A stretch of DNA of 64,000 bases from Kitasatospora phosalacinea (GTDB taxonomy: Bacteria; Actinomycetota; Actinomycetes; Streptomycetales; Streptomycetaceae). Below, one piece after another: positions 27,541-36,413 of this stretch. The stretch is from NCBI RefSeq assembly GCF_030268885.1, contig NZ_BSSA01000021.1:62001-126000 (forward strand), written 5' to 3'. The position numbers were made by a program, and so were the translations under genes. The notes beneath the pieces are model-generated. The model searched no databases, was not told where the DNA came from, and was given only the letters and a program-made list of their open reading frames with translations. Each line of letters begins with the position of its first letter. Position 1 is the first letter of the stretch.

Positions 27541-29337
27541 ATGGCGGTCTCAGTAACACTGCCCGCGCTGGGCGAGAGCGTGACCGAAGGCACCGTCACC
27601 CGCTGGCTGAAGGCCGAGGGTGAGCGCGTGGAGATCGACGAGCCGCTGCTCGAGGTCTCCACCGACAAGGTCGACACCGAGATCCCGGCGCCGGCCTCCG
27701 GCATCCTGGCCTCGATCAAGGTCGGCGAGGACGAGACCGTCGAGGTGGGCGCCGAGCTGGCGGTCATCGACGACGGCTCCGGCGCCCCCGCCGCCGCCCC
27801 GGCCCCCGCGGCCGAGGCCGCCCCGGCCGCCGCCCCGGCCGCCCCGGCTGCGGAGGAGGCTCCCGCGGCCCCCGCCCCGGCCCCGGCCCCCGCCGCCGAG
27901 GCCGCTCCGGCCGGCGACGCCACCCCGGTGCTGCTGCCCGCGCTGGGCGAGTCGGTCACCGAGGGCACCGTCACCCGCTGGCTGAAGGCCGAGGGCGACA
28001 CCGTCGAGGTCGACGAGCCGCTGCTGGAGGTCTCCACCGACAAGGTCGACACCGAGATCCCCTCCCCCGTGGCGGGCACCCTGGTGAAGATCCTGGTCGG
28101 CGAGGACGAGACCGCCGAGGTCGGCGCCCAGCTCGCGCTGATCGGTGCCGCGGGCTCGGCTCCCGCCGCCCCGGCCCCGGCTGCTGCTCCGGCCGCCCCC
28201 GCTGCCCCGGCCGCTCCGGCTCCGGCTGCTCCGGCCCCGGTGGCCGCCGCTCCGGCCCCGGCTGCCGCTCCGGCCGCCCCCGCTGCCCCGGCCGCCCCGG
28301 CTCCGGCCGCCCCGGCTCCGGCCGCCCCGGCTCCGGCCGCCCCGGCTCCGGCTGCTCCGGCCCCGGCTGCTGCCCCGGCCGCTCCGGTCGCCGCCGCTCC
28401 GGCCGCGGACGCCGGTGACGCCTACGTCACCCCGCTGGTGCGCAAGCTCGCCGCCGAGCACGGCGTCGCGCTGTCCGCCGTCGCCGGCACCGGCGTCGGC
28501 GGCCGCATCCGCAAGCAGGACGTGATCGCCGCCGCCGAGGCCGCCAAGGCCGCGCCGGCCCCGGCCGCCGCCCCCGCTGCCGCCGCCCCGGCGAAGGCCG
28601 CCGCCGCGCCGTCCGCGCTGCGCGGCCAGACCGTCAAGATGACCCGCATGCGCAAGGTCATCGGCGACAACATGCTGAAGGCCCTGCACGAGCAGGCCCA
28701 GCTGACCAGCGTGGTCGAGGTGGACGTCACCCGGATCATGTCGCTGCGCGCGAAGGCGAAGGACTCCTTCCTGGCCCGCGAGGGCGTGAAGCTGTCCCCG
28801 ATGCCGTTCTTCGTGAAGGCCGCCGCCCAGGCGCTGAAGGCCCACGCGGTCATCAACGCCCGGATCAACGAGGCCGAGGGCACCATCACCTACTTCGACT
28901 CCGAGAACATCGGCATCGCCGTGGACTCCGAGAAGGGCCTGATGACCCCGGTCATCAAGGGTGCGGGCGACCTCAACATCGCGGGCATCTCGAAGAAGAC
29001 CGCGGAGCTGGCCGCGAAGGTCCGCGACAGCAAGATCACCCCGGACGAGCTGTCCGGCGCGACCTTCACCATCTCCAACACCGGTTCGCGCGGTGCGCTG
29101 TTCGACACCGTCATCGTCCCGCCGAACCAGGTCGCGATCCTGGGCATCGGCGCGACCGTGAAGCGCCCGGTGGTCATCGAGTCCGACGGCGGCACCGCCA
29201 TCGGCATCCGCGACATGACCTACCTGTCGCTCTCCTACGACCACCGCCTGGTGGACGGCGCGGACGCCGCCCGCTACCTGGTCGCGGTCAAGGAGATCCT
29301 GGAGGCCGGCGAGTTCGAGGTCGAGCTCGGCCTGTGA
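27541..29337 (+). CDS. sucB: Dihydrolipoamide acyltransferase (E2), two lipoyl domains
   Basis: 598-residue E2 core. Two lipoyl domains (residues about 2-77 and 127-202), each with the lipoylated lysine in [10 protein letters not shown], are joined by Ala/Pro swinging arms. A subunit-binding domain ([34 protein letters not shown]) and the catalytic domain ending [23 protein letters not shown] follow. The second arm is unusually long and repetitive (Ala-Pro repeats from about 28150 to 28400). The annotation as succinyltransferase is by family habit; pyruvate use is equally possible in actinobacteria. Lipoylation would come from the lipB-lipA genes 10 kb away. Confidence 0.94.
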   Translation: MAVSVTLPALGESVTEGTVTRWLKAEGERVEIDEPLLEVSTDKVDTEIPAPASGILASIKVGEDETVEVGAELAVIDDGSGAPAAAPAPAAEAAPAAAPAAPAAEEAPAAPAPAPAPAAEAAPAGDATPVLLPALGESVTEGTVTRWLKAEGDTVEVDEPLLEVSTDKVDTEIPSPVAGTLVKILVGEDETAEVGAQLALIGAAGSAPAAPAPAAAPAAPAAPAAPAPAAPAPVAAAPAPAAAPAAPAAPAAPAPAAPAPAAPAPAAPAPAAPAPAAAPAAPVAAAPAADAGDAYVTPLVRKLAAEHGVALSAVAGTGVGGRIRKQDVIAAAEAAKAAPAPAAAPAAAAPAKAAAAPSALRGQTVKMTRMRKVIGDNMLKALHEQAQLTSVVEVDVTRIMSLRAKAKDSFLAREGVKLSPMPFFVKAAAQALKAHAVINARINEAEGTITYFDSENIGIAVDSEKGLMTPVIKGAGDLNIAGISKKTAELAAKVRDSKITPDELSGATFTISNTGSRGALFDTVIVPPNQVAILGIGATVKRPVVIESDGGTAIGIRDMTYLSLSYDHRLVDGADAARYLVAVKEILEAGEFEVELGL

Positions 29338-29364
29338 TCCGCACCGTGCCGTAGGCGCCCCGTC

Positions 29365-29402
29365 GGGAGCCCCGCACCGTCCCCGGACGGTGCGGGGCTC
29401 CC
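29365..29402 (+). terminator. Hairpin terminator after sucB
   Basis: Perfect inverted repeat with arms GGGAGCCCCGCACCGTCC and GGACGGTGCGGGGCTCCC, 27 bases after the stop. Confidence 0.85.
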
Positions 29403-29461
29403 GCGCGTTGCGGGCCGGAACGGGTGCGGGCGGGGCGGCGATCGTGGAGGCTGGAGCGGTG

Positions 29462-29977
29462 ATGGACGAGACGGGATTCTGGCAACTGGTCGACGAGGCC
29501 CGGGAAGCGGCCGCGGGCGACCCGGACGAACAGGCCGAGGCGCTGGTCGACCGGCTGCTGCGGCTCACCCCGGACGAGGTGCTGGACTTCGCCCGGCAGT
29601 TCGAGGCGCGCTTCCAGCGGGCGTACACGGTGGAGCTGTGGGGCGCCGCGTACCTGCTGCTCGACGGGGCCTCGGAGGACGGCTTCGACTACTTCCGGTG
29701 CTGGCTGATCGGCCAGGGGCGGGACGTGTTCGAGGGCGCGGTGCACGAGCCGGACGCGCTGGCCGAGCTGGTGCCCGACTTCGACGAGGAGGAGGACGGC
29801 GACGGGGAGGAGCTCGGCTACGCCGCCGACGAGGCGTACGAGCGGCTGACCGGGCTGCCGCTGCCGGACCTGGGGGTGCGGCAGCCCGCGGCCCCGTACG
29901 GGGTGTGGTTCGACTTCTCGGACAAGGCCCAGCTGGCGGCCCGCTACCCGCGGCTGTGGGAGCTGTACGGGGACTGA
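29462..29977 (+). CDS. DUF4240-type protein
   Basis: 171-residue acidic protein. MDETGFWQLVDEARE, then FDYFRCWLIGQGRDVFEGAVHEPDALAELV, is the DUF4240 pattern seen in many actinobacterial and Bacteroidetes proteins; its function is unknown. A GGAG box precedes the ATG at 29462. The C-terminal 40 residues (PYGVWFDFSDKAQLAARYPRLWELYGD) are better conserved in appearance than the Asp/Glu run at about 105-120. Monocistronic. Confidence 0.85.
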   Translation: MDETGFWQLVDEAREAAAGDPDEQAEALVDRLLRLTPDEVLDFARQFEARFQRAYTVELWGAAYLLLDGASEDGFDYFRCWLIGQGRDVFEGAVHEPDALAELVPDFDEEEDGDGEELGYAADEAYERLTGLPLPDLGVRQPAAPYGVWFDFSDKAQLAARYPRLWELYGD

Positions 29978-30030
29978 GCGGGGCCGGGCGGCCGCGGGCC
30001 GGACGGCGCGCCCTCCGGGGGGCGGCCGTC

Positions 30031-30110
30031 CGGGTGCCGCCCGGGCGGGTGCCGGTCGGGCGGGTGGCGGCCCGGCGGGTGGCGGCCCGGCGGGTGGCGG
30101 CCCGGCGGGT
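30031..30110. repeat. 15-bp tandem repeat, five units
   Basis: Units of CGGGTGGCGGCCCGG: three perfect copies at 30061-30105 preceded by two diverged copies (30031-30060), then a partial unit running into the stop codon of the DUF2510 gene. It lies in the convergent space after the DUF4240 gene. Probably slippage-prone DNA; no coding role seen. Confidence 0.85.
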
Positions 30111-31036
30111 CAGGAGGCGGTGGTGATGCCCTGGATGATGTCGTCCAGCACGGCCGGGTCCGGGGCCTTGGGGTCGTCGTCCACGCCGCCGCGCAGGATG
30201 ACGTAGCCGCTGCCGTCCGGGTCCGGCACGGCCGCGACCACGGCGTAGCCGGCCGCGCCCTGCTCGGGTTCGACGTGCCAGCGGATCGCCCAGCCCTCGT
30301 GGCCCGCGACGGTGAGGGTGCCGGCCGACTCCTCCCGGTGGGAGCGCAGGGTGCCGAAGGCGGCGGCGGCGAAGTCGGTCATCGCCTGTTCGGCGGCGGC
30401 CTGGGCGTCGGCGGCGTCGACGCTGTCCGCGGCGATCGCGAACTGGCCGCGCAGGCAGAGGGACTCGGACTGCTCGCAGGCGTACTGGCCGGAGATCTCC
30501 ACCACCGTCGCCCGTTCGTTGGCCGGTTCGGCGGTCCAGCCGTCGGGCAGCGGGACGCCCCAGCCGTGGGCCTTGTCGGCGAGCTGCAGGGCCGGGGCGG
30601 GGCTGGTGCGGGTGTCGTCGGCGCTGGTGTCGTCGGTCTCGGTGGCGTCCGGGGTCGGGGACGGGGAGCGCGGCGGGCGGGAGGCGGCCGGGGTGGAGAC
30701 GCCGACGGTGATGGTCGGCGCGGGCCCGGCCTTCTTCGGGCCGTCCGGCTGCAGGGCCCACAGCACGGTGCCGACCGCGCCGGCCAGCAGCACCACGACC
30801 ACCGAGACGACGGCGATCAGCGGGCCCCGGCCGGGGCGGCCCGGGGGCGGGCCCGGCGGCCCGAAGGACGGGGGTGCCGGGGGCGGGGGGCCGGGGGCGA
30901 CCTGCCAGGTCTGGGTGACCGCGTCGTTGACCAGGCCGGCCTGCCGGTGGGAGTCCGTCCAGGCGGTGCCGTCCCACCAGCGTTCCTGCCCGGTGCCGGG
31001 GACGGGGTACCAGCCGGGCGGCGTCGGGTTGCTCAC
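30110..31036 (-). CDS. DUF2510 membrane-anchored protein
   Basis: 308-residue protein. The N-terminal DUF2510 domain (PPGWYPVPGTGQERWWDGTAWTD) is followed by a Pro-rich cytoplasmic linker, a single membrane helix (GPLIAVVSVVVVLLAGAVGTVLW, residues about 75-97), a Ser/Thr/Pro/Asp stalk, and an exported domain of about 150 residues. That domain has a Cys pair in QYACEQSESLCLRG. The exported domain is unassigned. Its 3' end abuts a tandem repeat. Confidence 0.85.
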   Translation of the reverse strand: MSNPTPPGWYPVPGTGQERWWDGTAWTDSHRQAGLVNDAVTQTWQVAPGPPPPAPPSFGPPGPPPGRPGRGPLIAVVSVVVVLLAGAVGTVLWALQPDGPKKAGPAPTITVGVSTPAASRPPRSPSPTPDATETDDTSADDTRTSPAPALQLADKAHGWGVPLPDGWTAEPANERATVVEISGQYACEQSESLCLRGQFAIAADSVDAADAQAAAEQAMTDFAAAAFGTLRSHREESAGTLTVAGHEGWAIRWHVEPEQGAAGYAVVAAVPDPDGSGYVILRGGVDDDPKAPDPAVLDDIIQGITTAS

Positions 31037-31138
31037 GGCCGCTACCGTACCGCTCGGGGGCCGCCCTCCCCAGACGGTCGGCGGTCACGAATCGGGCACC
31101 CGGGGCGGTGGGTTGACGAACCGTCGGCCCTCGGCGGG

Positions 31139-31642
31139 TCAGTCCAGGGCGCGGCCCATCCAGACGTCGTCCACGTAGCCGCCGTCCAGCAGGAAGTGCT
31201 CGGGCAGCACGCCGAGGACCGCGAAGCCGGCCCGTTCGTAGAGGCGGCGGGCCGGGGCGTTGTGGGCGAGCACCCGGAGCGTCATCCGGCGGGCGCCCTC
31301 GGCACGGGCGGCGGCGCAGGCGGCGGTGAGCAGGGCCTCGCCGATCCGGCGGCCGCGGGCCTCGGGGAGCACGCCCAGGCCCTGGATCTGGCGGACGTGC
31401 GCGTTGGAGGGCAGCGGGATCTCGCGGACCTGGCGGACGTAACCGACCACCCGGCCGTCGAGTTCGGCCAGCAGGTACTGCTCGGGGCGGTGCGCCTCGT
31501 CGAAGACCGGGGCGTCCTCGGGGCCGCGCGGGGCGACCTCGCTGAGCGGGGACCAGGTGGCGTGGTCGACGGCGCGGATCGCGCGCTCGTCCTCGACCCG
31601 GGCCGGGCGGATGATCACATCGTCGGAAGGCATGGCGGTCAT
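31139..31642 (-). CDS. GNAT-family N-acetyltransferase
   Basis: 167-residue single GNAT domain with QIQGLGVLPEARGRRIGEALLTAACAAARAEGARRMTLRVLAHNAPARRLYERAGF, covering motifs A and B for acetyl-CoA binding. Start taken at the ATG at 31642 (MTAMPSDDV), which has GGAGCGG about 10 bases upstream; the ATG three codons later is the alternative. It faces away from the epimerase gene. Substrate unknown. Confidence 0.9.
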   Translation of the reverse strand: MTAMPSDDVIIRPARVEDERAIRAVDHATWSPLSEVAPRGPEDAPVFDEAHRPEQYLLAELDGRVVGYVRQVREIPLPSNAHVRQIQGLGVLPEARGRRIGEALLTAACAAARAEGARRMTLRVLAHNAPARRLYERAGFAVLGVLPEHFLLDGGYVDDVWMGRALD

Positions 31643-31726
31643 GCTAGACGCCGCTCCACGGACTCCTCGGCGGGGTTGCCGGGTTGCTGAGCGGGTAGGC
31701 GGCGCCGGACTGGGAGGATGGCCGGC

Positions 31727-32641
31727 ATGCGAATCGCGGTGACAGGCTCCACGGGGTTGATCGGGTCCGCGCTGGTGGACTCCCTGCTGGCGGACGGGCA
31801 CGAGGTGCTGCGGCTGGTGCGGCGGCGCTCGCGCACCGGGCCGCAGCCGGACGGGACGGTCGGGGTCGGCTGGAACCCCCAGCTGATGCAGATCGACGCG
31901 GCCGCGCTGGAGGGCGTGGACGCCGCGGTGCACCTGGCCGGGGCGGGCGTCGGCGACCGGCGCTGGACGGACGCCTACCGGCGGGAGATCCGGGACAGCC
32001 GGGTGTTCGGCACCGAGACGCTGGCCGCCGCGCTGGCCCGGCTGAAGGAGCCGCCGCGGGTGCTGGTCAGCGCCTCCGCGGTCGGCTACTACGGGCAGAC
32101 CGGCGACCAGGTGGTCGACGAGGACTCCCCGGCCGGGAGCGACTTCCTGGCCGAGGTCTGCCGGGAGTGGGAGCGCGCCGCGCGGCCCGCGGCGGACGCC
32201 GGGATCCGGGTGGTGCACCCGCGCACCGGGCTGGTGCTGGACCCGGCGGGCGGCGCCGGGGCCCGGCTGCTGCCGCTGTTCAAGCTGGCGCTGGGCGGGC
32301 GGCTCGGGAACGGCGGGCAGTACTGGTCGCTGATCTCGCTGGCCGACGAGGTCGCGGCGCTGCGCTTCCTGGTCGAGCACGAGGAGCTGTCCGGGCCGGT
32401 CAACCTGACCGGGCCCGCGCCCGTCACCAACCGCGAGCTGACCGAGGAGCTCTCCCGGCAGCTCGGGCGTCCGGCGGCGTTCGCGGTGCCGGAGTGGGCG
32501 CTGCGCACCGTGCTCGGGGAGATGGCCGTGGAGGTGGTGGGCAGCCACCGGGTGGTGCCGAAGGCGCTGCTGGACGCGGGGTTCGTGTTCCGCGACCCGG
32601 ACGTGGGGGCGATCGTCGCGGCGGCGCTCGGGGAGCGCTGA
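31727..32641 (+). CDS. TIGR01777-family NAD-dependent epimerase
   Basis: 304-residue extended SDR of the YfcH/SulA-like family. MRIAVTGSTGLIGSALVDSLLADGHEV is the nucleotide-binding start, AVHLAGAGVGDRRWT and VLVSASAVGYYG contain the family motifs, and the C-terminal DUF1731 part ends AALGER. I chose the ATG at 31727 because GGGAGG is well placed for it and overlaps the ATG at 31718. Physiological substrate is unknown for the family. Confidence 0.92.
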   Translation: MRIAVTGSTGLIGSALVDSLLADGHEVLRLVRRRSRTGPQPDGTVGVGWNPQLMQIDAAALEGVDAAVHLAGAGVGDRRWTDAYRREIRDSRVFGTETLAAALARLKEPPRVLVSASAVGYYGQTGDQVVDEDSPAGSDFLAEVCREWERAARPAADAGIRVVHPRTGLVLDPAGGAGARLLPLFKLALGGRLGNGGQYWSLISLADEVAALRFLVEHEELSGPVNLTGPAPVTNRELTEELSRQLGRPAAFAVPEWALRTVLGEMAVEVVGSHRVVPKALLDAGFVFRDPDVGAIVAAALGER

Positions 32642-32955
32642 CGGCGGCGCCCGGGCTGCGCTGACGGCGGCGCTCGGGGTGCGGCGGGGGCGGTGCCCCG
32701 AGCGCACCGTGGGAGGTGACGGGGCGTCGGCAGGGGGCGCACGGGTGCAACCGGGCGGCGCGCGGGGCGTGGGCGGTGACGGACCGCGCCCGTTCCCGCC
32801 TCGCGCACCCCGTTTGACGCACGGTGGGTAATCGCCCGCTGCCCCTGTGTCGCCGTTCCGGTGTGATGAGCCGATTGGGCGTCACCCGGCGGTCTGGAGC
32901 GGCGGATGACGGGGCATCACCAGTGCGGACCACGTCAGGGAGGGAGCACCCAATC
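32642..32955. other. Intergenic leader of the FAD oxidoreductase, no gene supported
   Basis: 314 bases. The first part repeats the epimerase tail (GCGCTGACGGCGGCGC occurs twice around 32635-32680). TTTGACGCACGG near 32814 could be a -35 region. No conserved frame recognised. Confidence 0.45.
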
Positions 32956-34278
32956 GTGCCCGCACAGGACTTCATCGGCCGCGCCCAGCGCGGTCGGTCC
33001 GACGACCCCGACGCGATCGTCGTCGGCGCCGGCGTCGCCGGACTGACCGCCGCGACCGCGCTCGCCGCCCAGGGCCTGGACGTCCAGGTCCTGGAGGCCA
33101 CCGACCGCGTCGGCGGCCGGATGGCCACCCGCGAACTCGACGGCTTCCGCCTCGACCACGGCGGCCACCTGCTCAACACCGCCTACCCCGAGCTCGCCCG
33201 CCGCCTCGACCTCGACCGGCTGGAGCTGCGTCCGCTCGCCCCCGGGGTCCTGGTGCACGGCGGCGGCCGCAGCTACCGGGTCGGCGACCCGCGGCTCGCC
33301 CCCGCCCGGCAGGCCGCCGCCCGCGGGCCGCTCGGCACGCCCCTGGACAAGGCGCGGCTGGCCGCCACCCTCGCCCGGCTCGCCGCGACGCCCGCCGAAC
33401 GTCTGCTCGCCCGCCCCGAGACCACCGCCGCCCGGGCCCTGGCCGACCGCGGCCTGCCCGCCCGCACCGTCGACGGGTTCCTGCGCCCGCTGCTCGGCGC
33501 CCTGCTCTCCGACCCCGCGCTCGGCACCTCCAGCCGGGTCGCCGACCTGGTGCTGCGCGCGTACGCCCGCGGCCGCCTGTGCGTCCCGGCGGCGGGCACC
33601 GGGGCGGTGCCCGCCCAGCTGGCCGCCCGGCTCCCGCAGCACAGCCTGCGGCTGGGCGTCGAGGTCACCTCGGTCGGCACCGACGGCGTGGAGACCGCCG
33701 CGCACGGCCGGGTCCGGGCCCGCGCGGTGGTCGTCGCCACCGACGCGGCGACGGCCGCGGGCCTGCTGCCGGGCCTGCGGCAGCCCGCGTTCCACCCCGT
33801 CACCACCTACTACCACGCGGCGGAGCGCTCCCCGCTGGGCGAGGCCGTCCTGCTGCTCGACGCCGAACGCTCCGGGATCTCGCACTCGCTGGTGCTCAGC
33901 GACGCCGACCCCTCGTACGCCGCCGACGGGCGTGCGCTGATCGCCACCACGGTGCTCGGCCGCCGCGCCTTCGACTCCGGCGGGCCGGCCGGCGACGAGG
34001 GCGCCGTCCGGCGGCGGCTGGCCGAGCTGTACGGGACCGCCACCGGGGGGTGGGAGTTCCTGACCGTCCGGCACGTCGCCGACGCGGTGGTCTCGATGCC
34101 GCCGCCGCACCACTTCCGCCGCTCGGTCCGGCTGCTCGCCGGGCTGTACGTGTGCGGCGACCACCGGGACACCGGGACGGTGCAGGGCGCGCTGGTCTCC
34201 GGCCGACGGGCCGCGGACGCCGTCCTGCGGGACCTCGGCGTGCGGGTCGAACCGGAGGCGGACCGGGCGGCGGCGTAG
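32956..34278 (+). CDS. FAD-dependent amine oxidase / phytoene desaturase-type oxidoreductase
   Basis: 440-residue flavoprotein. AIVVGAGVAGLTAATALAAQGLDVQVLEATDRVGGRM is the FAD-binding Rossmann motif, HGGHLLN follows, and the C-terminal FAD closure is LYVCGDHRDTGTVQGALVSGRRAADAVL. The overall pattern is the NAD(P)-binding-8/CrtI-like superfamily common in actinobacteria. No carotenoid genes are near, so the substrate is open. GTG at 32956 with AGGGAGGGAG ten bases upstream. A 155-bp inverted-repeat element follows 17 bases after the stop. Confidence 0.9.
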   Translation: MPAQDFIGRAQRGRSDDPDAIVVGAGVAGLTAATALAAQGLDVQVLEATDRVGGRMATRELDGFRLDHGGHLLNTAYPELARRLDLDRLELRPLAPGVLVHGGGRSYRVGDPRLAPARQAAARGPLGTPLDKARLAATLARLAATPAERLLARPETTAARALADRGLPARTVDGFLRPLLGALLSDPALGTSSRVADLVLRAYARGRLCVPAAGTGAVPAQLAARLPQHSLRLGVEVTSVGTDGVETAAHGRVRARAVVVATDAATAAGLLPGLRQPAFHPVTTYYHAAERSPLGEAVLLLDAERSGISHSLVLSDADPSYAADGRALIATTVLGRRAFDSGGPAGDEGAVRRRLAELYGTATGGWEFLTVRHVADAVVSMPPPHHFRRSVRLLAGLYVCGDHRDTGTVQGALVSGRRAADAVLRDLGVRVEPEADRAAA

Positions 34279-34295
34279 AGCCGGAGGCGTGTGTT

Positions 34296-34450
34296 CAGGG
34301 GCCCGGGGAACGGCGGGCTCGGGGCTGCTGCGGGTGCACTGCCGGTGCGTGCCGTTGCTCCGGGTTCTGTCACGACGGCCCGAAGCAGCACGGACACTCC
34401 GGTGGGCTCCGGCCGCCAGCAGCTCGGACCCGCCGTTCCCCGGGCCCCTG
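34296..34450. repeat. 155-bp inverted-repeat element, copy 1
   Basis: Bounded by 22-bp perfect terminal inverted repeats beginning CAGGGGCCCGGGG (34296-34317 and 34429-34450). The pairing extends imperfectly to about 38 bases (GGCTGCTG against CAGCAGCTC), and a central hairpin GCTCCGGG/CCCGAAGC lies near 34360-34385. A near-identical copy is at 63638-63791. There is no convincing coding frame and no clear target-site duplication. It may be a MITE-like element or a structured 3' UTR unit. Confidence 0.85.
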
Positions 34451-34473
34451 ACGGAGCCACTGCGCGGCTCGGA

Positions 34474-34495
34474 CCTGCCGTTCCCCGAGACCCTG
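34474..34495. repeat. Diverged extra copy of the element's right end
   Basis: CCTGCCGTTCCCCGAGACCCTG matches the right terminal repeat in 19 of 22 positions and lies 23 bases after it. The second element copy also has a duplicated right end. Confidence 0.7.
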
Positions 34496-34517
34496 ACGGG
34501 GCCTTCCGGTGGGGCTC

Positions 34518-36116
34518 TCAGATCACCCCCGCCTGGCGGGAGGCCTCTTCGAAGGCGCGGGCGGCGGGGGTGGTGCGGTAGGGGGTGAGGCGGCGGTGGA
34601 AGTCGCGGAGGTACTCGACGGTGCGGGCCGACCGCATCTCGCCCGCGGCGCGCAGCGAGTCGGTGGCCATGGAGCAGGCCTCGTCGACGTCCCCCATGCC
34701 GAGTCTCGCGGAGGCGAGGACGAGGCGGCACAGGATGCGGCTGCGGGAGTAGGCGGGGGCCCGCAGGCGGAGGGACTTCTCGGCGTGCTGGGCGGCGGGG
34801 CGCCACTGCTGGAGGTCGCGGTAGCAGTGGGCGAACTCGTCGGCGAGCTGGGCGTCGTCGAAGTAGCGGGCCCAGGACGGGACTTCGTCGGCGGTGCGGG
34901 CGGTGGCGAGGGCGCGTTCGCAGCGGACCAGGGCGGTGGTGCAGGAGCGGACGTCCCCGGCGAGGGCGTGGCCGCGGGCCTCGGCGGCGTGCATGAGGGC
35001 CTGCACGACGGGGGCGGCGGCGGTGCCGACGCCCTGCTGGGCGACCCGGGCGAGCTGGATGGCCTCGCGGGCGTGGCCGAGGTGGACGGCCTGCTGGCTC
35101 ATGGTGGTGAGGACGAAGCCGCCCAGGACGCGGTCCCCCGCGGCCTGGGAGAGCCGCAGGGCCTGGACGAAGTACCGCTGGGCGAGGCCGTGCGCGGCGA
35201 TGTCGAAGGAGGTCCAGCCCGCGAGCCGGGTGAGGTCGGAGACGGCGCCGAACAGGGCGCGTCCGATCTGTTCGCCGTAGCGGCCGCGGAGCATGGGTTC
35301 GGCCTCGCTCTCCAGGTAGCGGACCAGGGCCTGCCGGGCGTGGCCGCCGCCGTAGGCGTGGTCGAGGGCGCGGAAGAGGTCGCCGACGGCGCGGATGGCG
35401 GCGATGTCGCCTCGGCCGACCCGGACGGGGGGCCTGGTCTCCCGGGGCTCGGTGGCGGGTTCGGCGCCGGAGGGGCGGCGTGCGCCCTGCGGGGGGACCC
35501 GGGCGCCCTGCGGGGAGGCGCGCAGTTCCTCGGGGGTGAGGGTGGTGCCGTCGCGGGCGACGCGTTCGTCGGTGCGGCCGATCAGCCAGTCGCGGCTGGG
35601 GACGACCAGCCCGGCGGGGGTGAAGGCGATCTTGCGGAGTTCGGCGTAGGGGCCGTTGTCCTTGCGCCACATGGAGGCGACGATGTCGACGGCCTCCTGC
35701 GGGGTCTCGGCGAACTCCAGCCCGGCGTAGACCGGGGCGCAGGCGTCGAGGCCGACGTCCTGGGCGGTGAGGCGGCGGCCGAGGCGGCGGGTGAAGACCT
35801 CGGCGATCAGCGCGGGGGTCGCGCCGCGGGGTTGCTGGCCGCGCAGCCAGCGGGTCACCGAGGTCTTGTCGTAGCGCAGGTCGAGGCCGTGCTCCAGGCC
35901 GAGTTGGTCGACCCGGCGGGCGAGGCCGGCGTGCGAGAAGCCGGACTCCTCGATGAGCGCGGCGAGTTGGGGGTTCTGGGCGCGCCCGGCCGCGGGGGCC
36001 GGTGGTTCGGCCGGCTCGGGGGCGCGCGGAGGGGTCTCGGCCGCTCCGGTCGGGCGCGGGTCGAGCGGGTCGAGCGGTCGGTACGCGGGGCTGTCGATCA
36101 CTGGCCGTTGGGGCAT
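34518..36116 (-). CDS. Large TPR-type transcriptional regulator (NsdA-like architecture)
   Basis: 532-residue protein. After a Pro-rich N-terminus, residues about 50-110 form an atypical helix-turn-helix (NPQLAALIEESGFSHAGLARRVDQLG through SVTRWLRGQQPRG). The C-terminal 280 residues are helical tetratricopeptide-like repeats (for example FVLTTMSQQAVHLGHAREAIQLARVAQQG and LADEFAHCYRDLQQW). This is the layout of streptomycete developmental/antibiotic regulators such as NsdA; I infer a regulatory role, not orthology. The ATG at 36116 has GAGGTG nine bases upstream; a GTG at 36128 is possible. It is divergent from the dehydrogenase gene. Confidence 0.85.
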   Translation of the reverse strand: MPQRPVIDSPAYRPLDPLDPRPTGAAETPPRAPEPAEPPAPAAGRAQNPQLAALIEESGFSHAGLARRVDQLGLEHGLDLRYDKTSVTRWLRGQQPRGATPALIAEVFTRRLGRRLTAQDVGLDACAPVYAGLEFAETPQEAVDIVASMWRKDNGPYAELRKIAFTPAGLVVPSRDWLIGRTDERVARDGTTLTPEELRASPQGARVPPQGARRPSGAEPATEPRETRPPVRVGRGDIAAIRAVGDLFRALDHAYGGGHARQALVRYLESEAEPMLRGRYGEQIGRALFGAVSDLTRLAGWTSFDIAAHGLAQRYFVQALRLSQAAGDRVLGGFVLTTMSQQAVHLGHAREAIQLARVAQQGVGTAAAPVVQALMHAAEARGHALAGDVRSCTTALVRCERALATARTADEVPSWARYFDDAQLADEFAHCYRDLQQWRPAAQHAEKSLRLRAPAYSRSRILCRLVLASARLGMGDVDEACSMATDSLRAAGEMRSARTVEYLRDFHRRLTPYRTTPAARAFEEASRQAGVI

Positions 36117-36335
36117 AGCAGTCCACACCTCTCAGGCGCCGTTCCGGCCCCTCCTGCCCGGACGGCGCCCCCTGATCGGGAATCGGCGCGAATGTAGCGA
36201 GCATTGGGACGCTATGGGTGGATTCGGACCACCCGTCCTCCGAACGGGTGAACCATCCCCGCCCGTTGTGAGGAAGCGCGGGCGTCGCGTGTTTGAGTTC
36301 GAGAGCCGCTGCCCGCCTGCCGGGCGCATGGCGCC

Positions 36336-36369
36336 GGACACCACCCCGGCCGGGCGTGCTGTGGTGTCC
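36336..36369. promoter_or_regulatory. Inverted repeat upstream of the dehydrogenase gene
   Basis: Perfect arms GGACACCAC and GTGGTGTCC separated by 16 bases, 44 bases before the ATG at 36414. Candidate operator for the downstream dehydrogenase and PucR-type regulator genes. Confidence 0.5.
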
Positions 36370-36413
36370 CCCCACATCGTTGCGGGGCGCGCGGATTCCT
36401 ACCGTTCTCGGCC

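Noticed and set aside
27541-29337. Ala-Pro repeats in sucB as a foreign repeat element
   Set aside because: They encode the flexible swinging arms expected between lipoyl and catalytic domains of E2 proteins.
30031-30110. CRISPR array
   Set aside because: The units are contiguous 15-mers without spacers; the 17-bp and 29-bp repeats elsewhere also lack spacers, and no cas genes are present.
34291-34581. Short proteins encoded inside the inverted-repeat element
   Set aside because: Frames with repeated PAVPRAPDG or RGPGNGG arise from the palindromic GC-rich DNA in several frames at once, without ribosome sites.
32935-36375. A 1146-codon open frame on the minus strand
   Set aside because: It overlaps the TPR regulator out of frame and the FAD oxidoreductase in antisense; Arg/Pro-rich composition.
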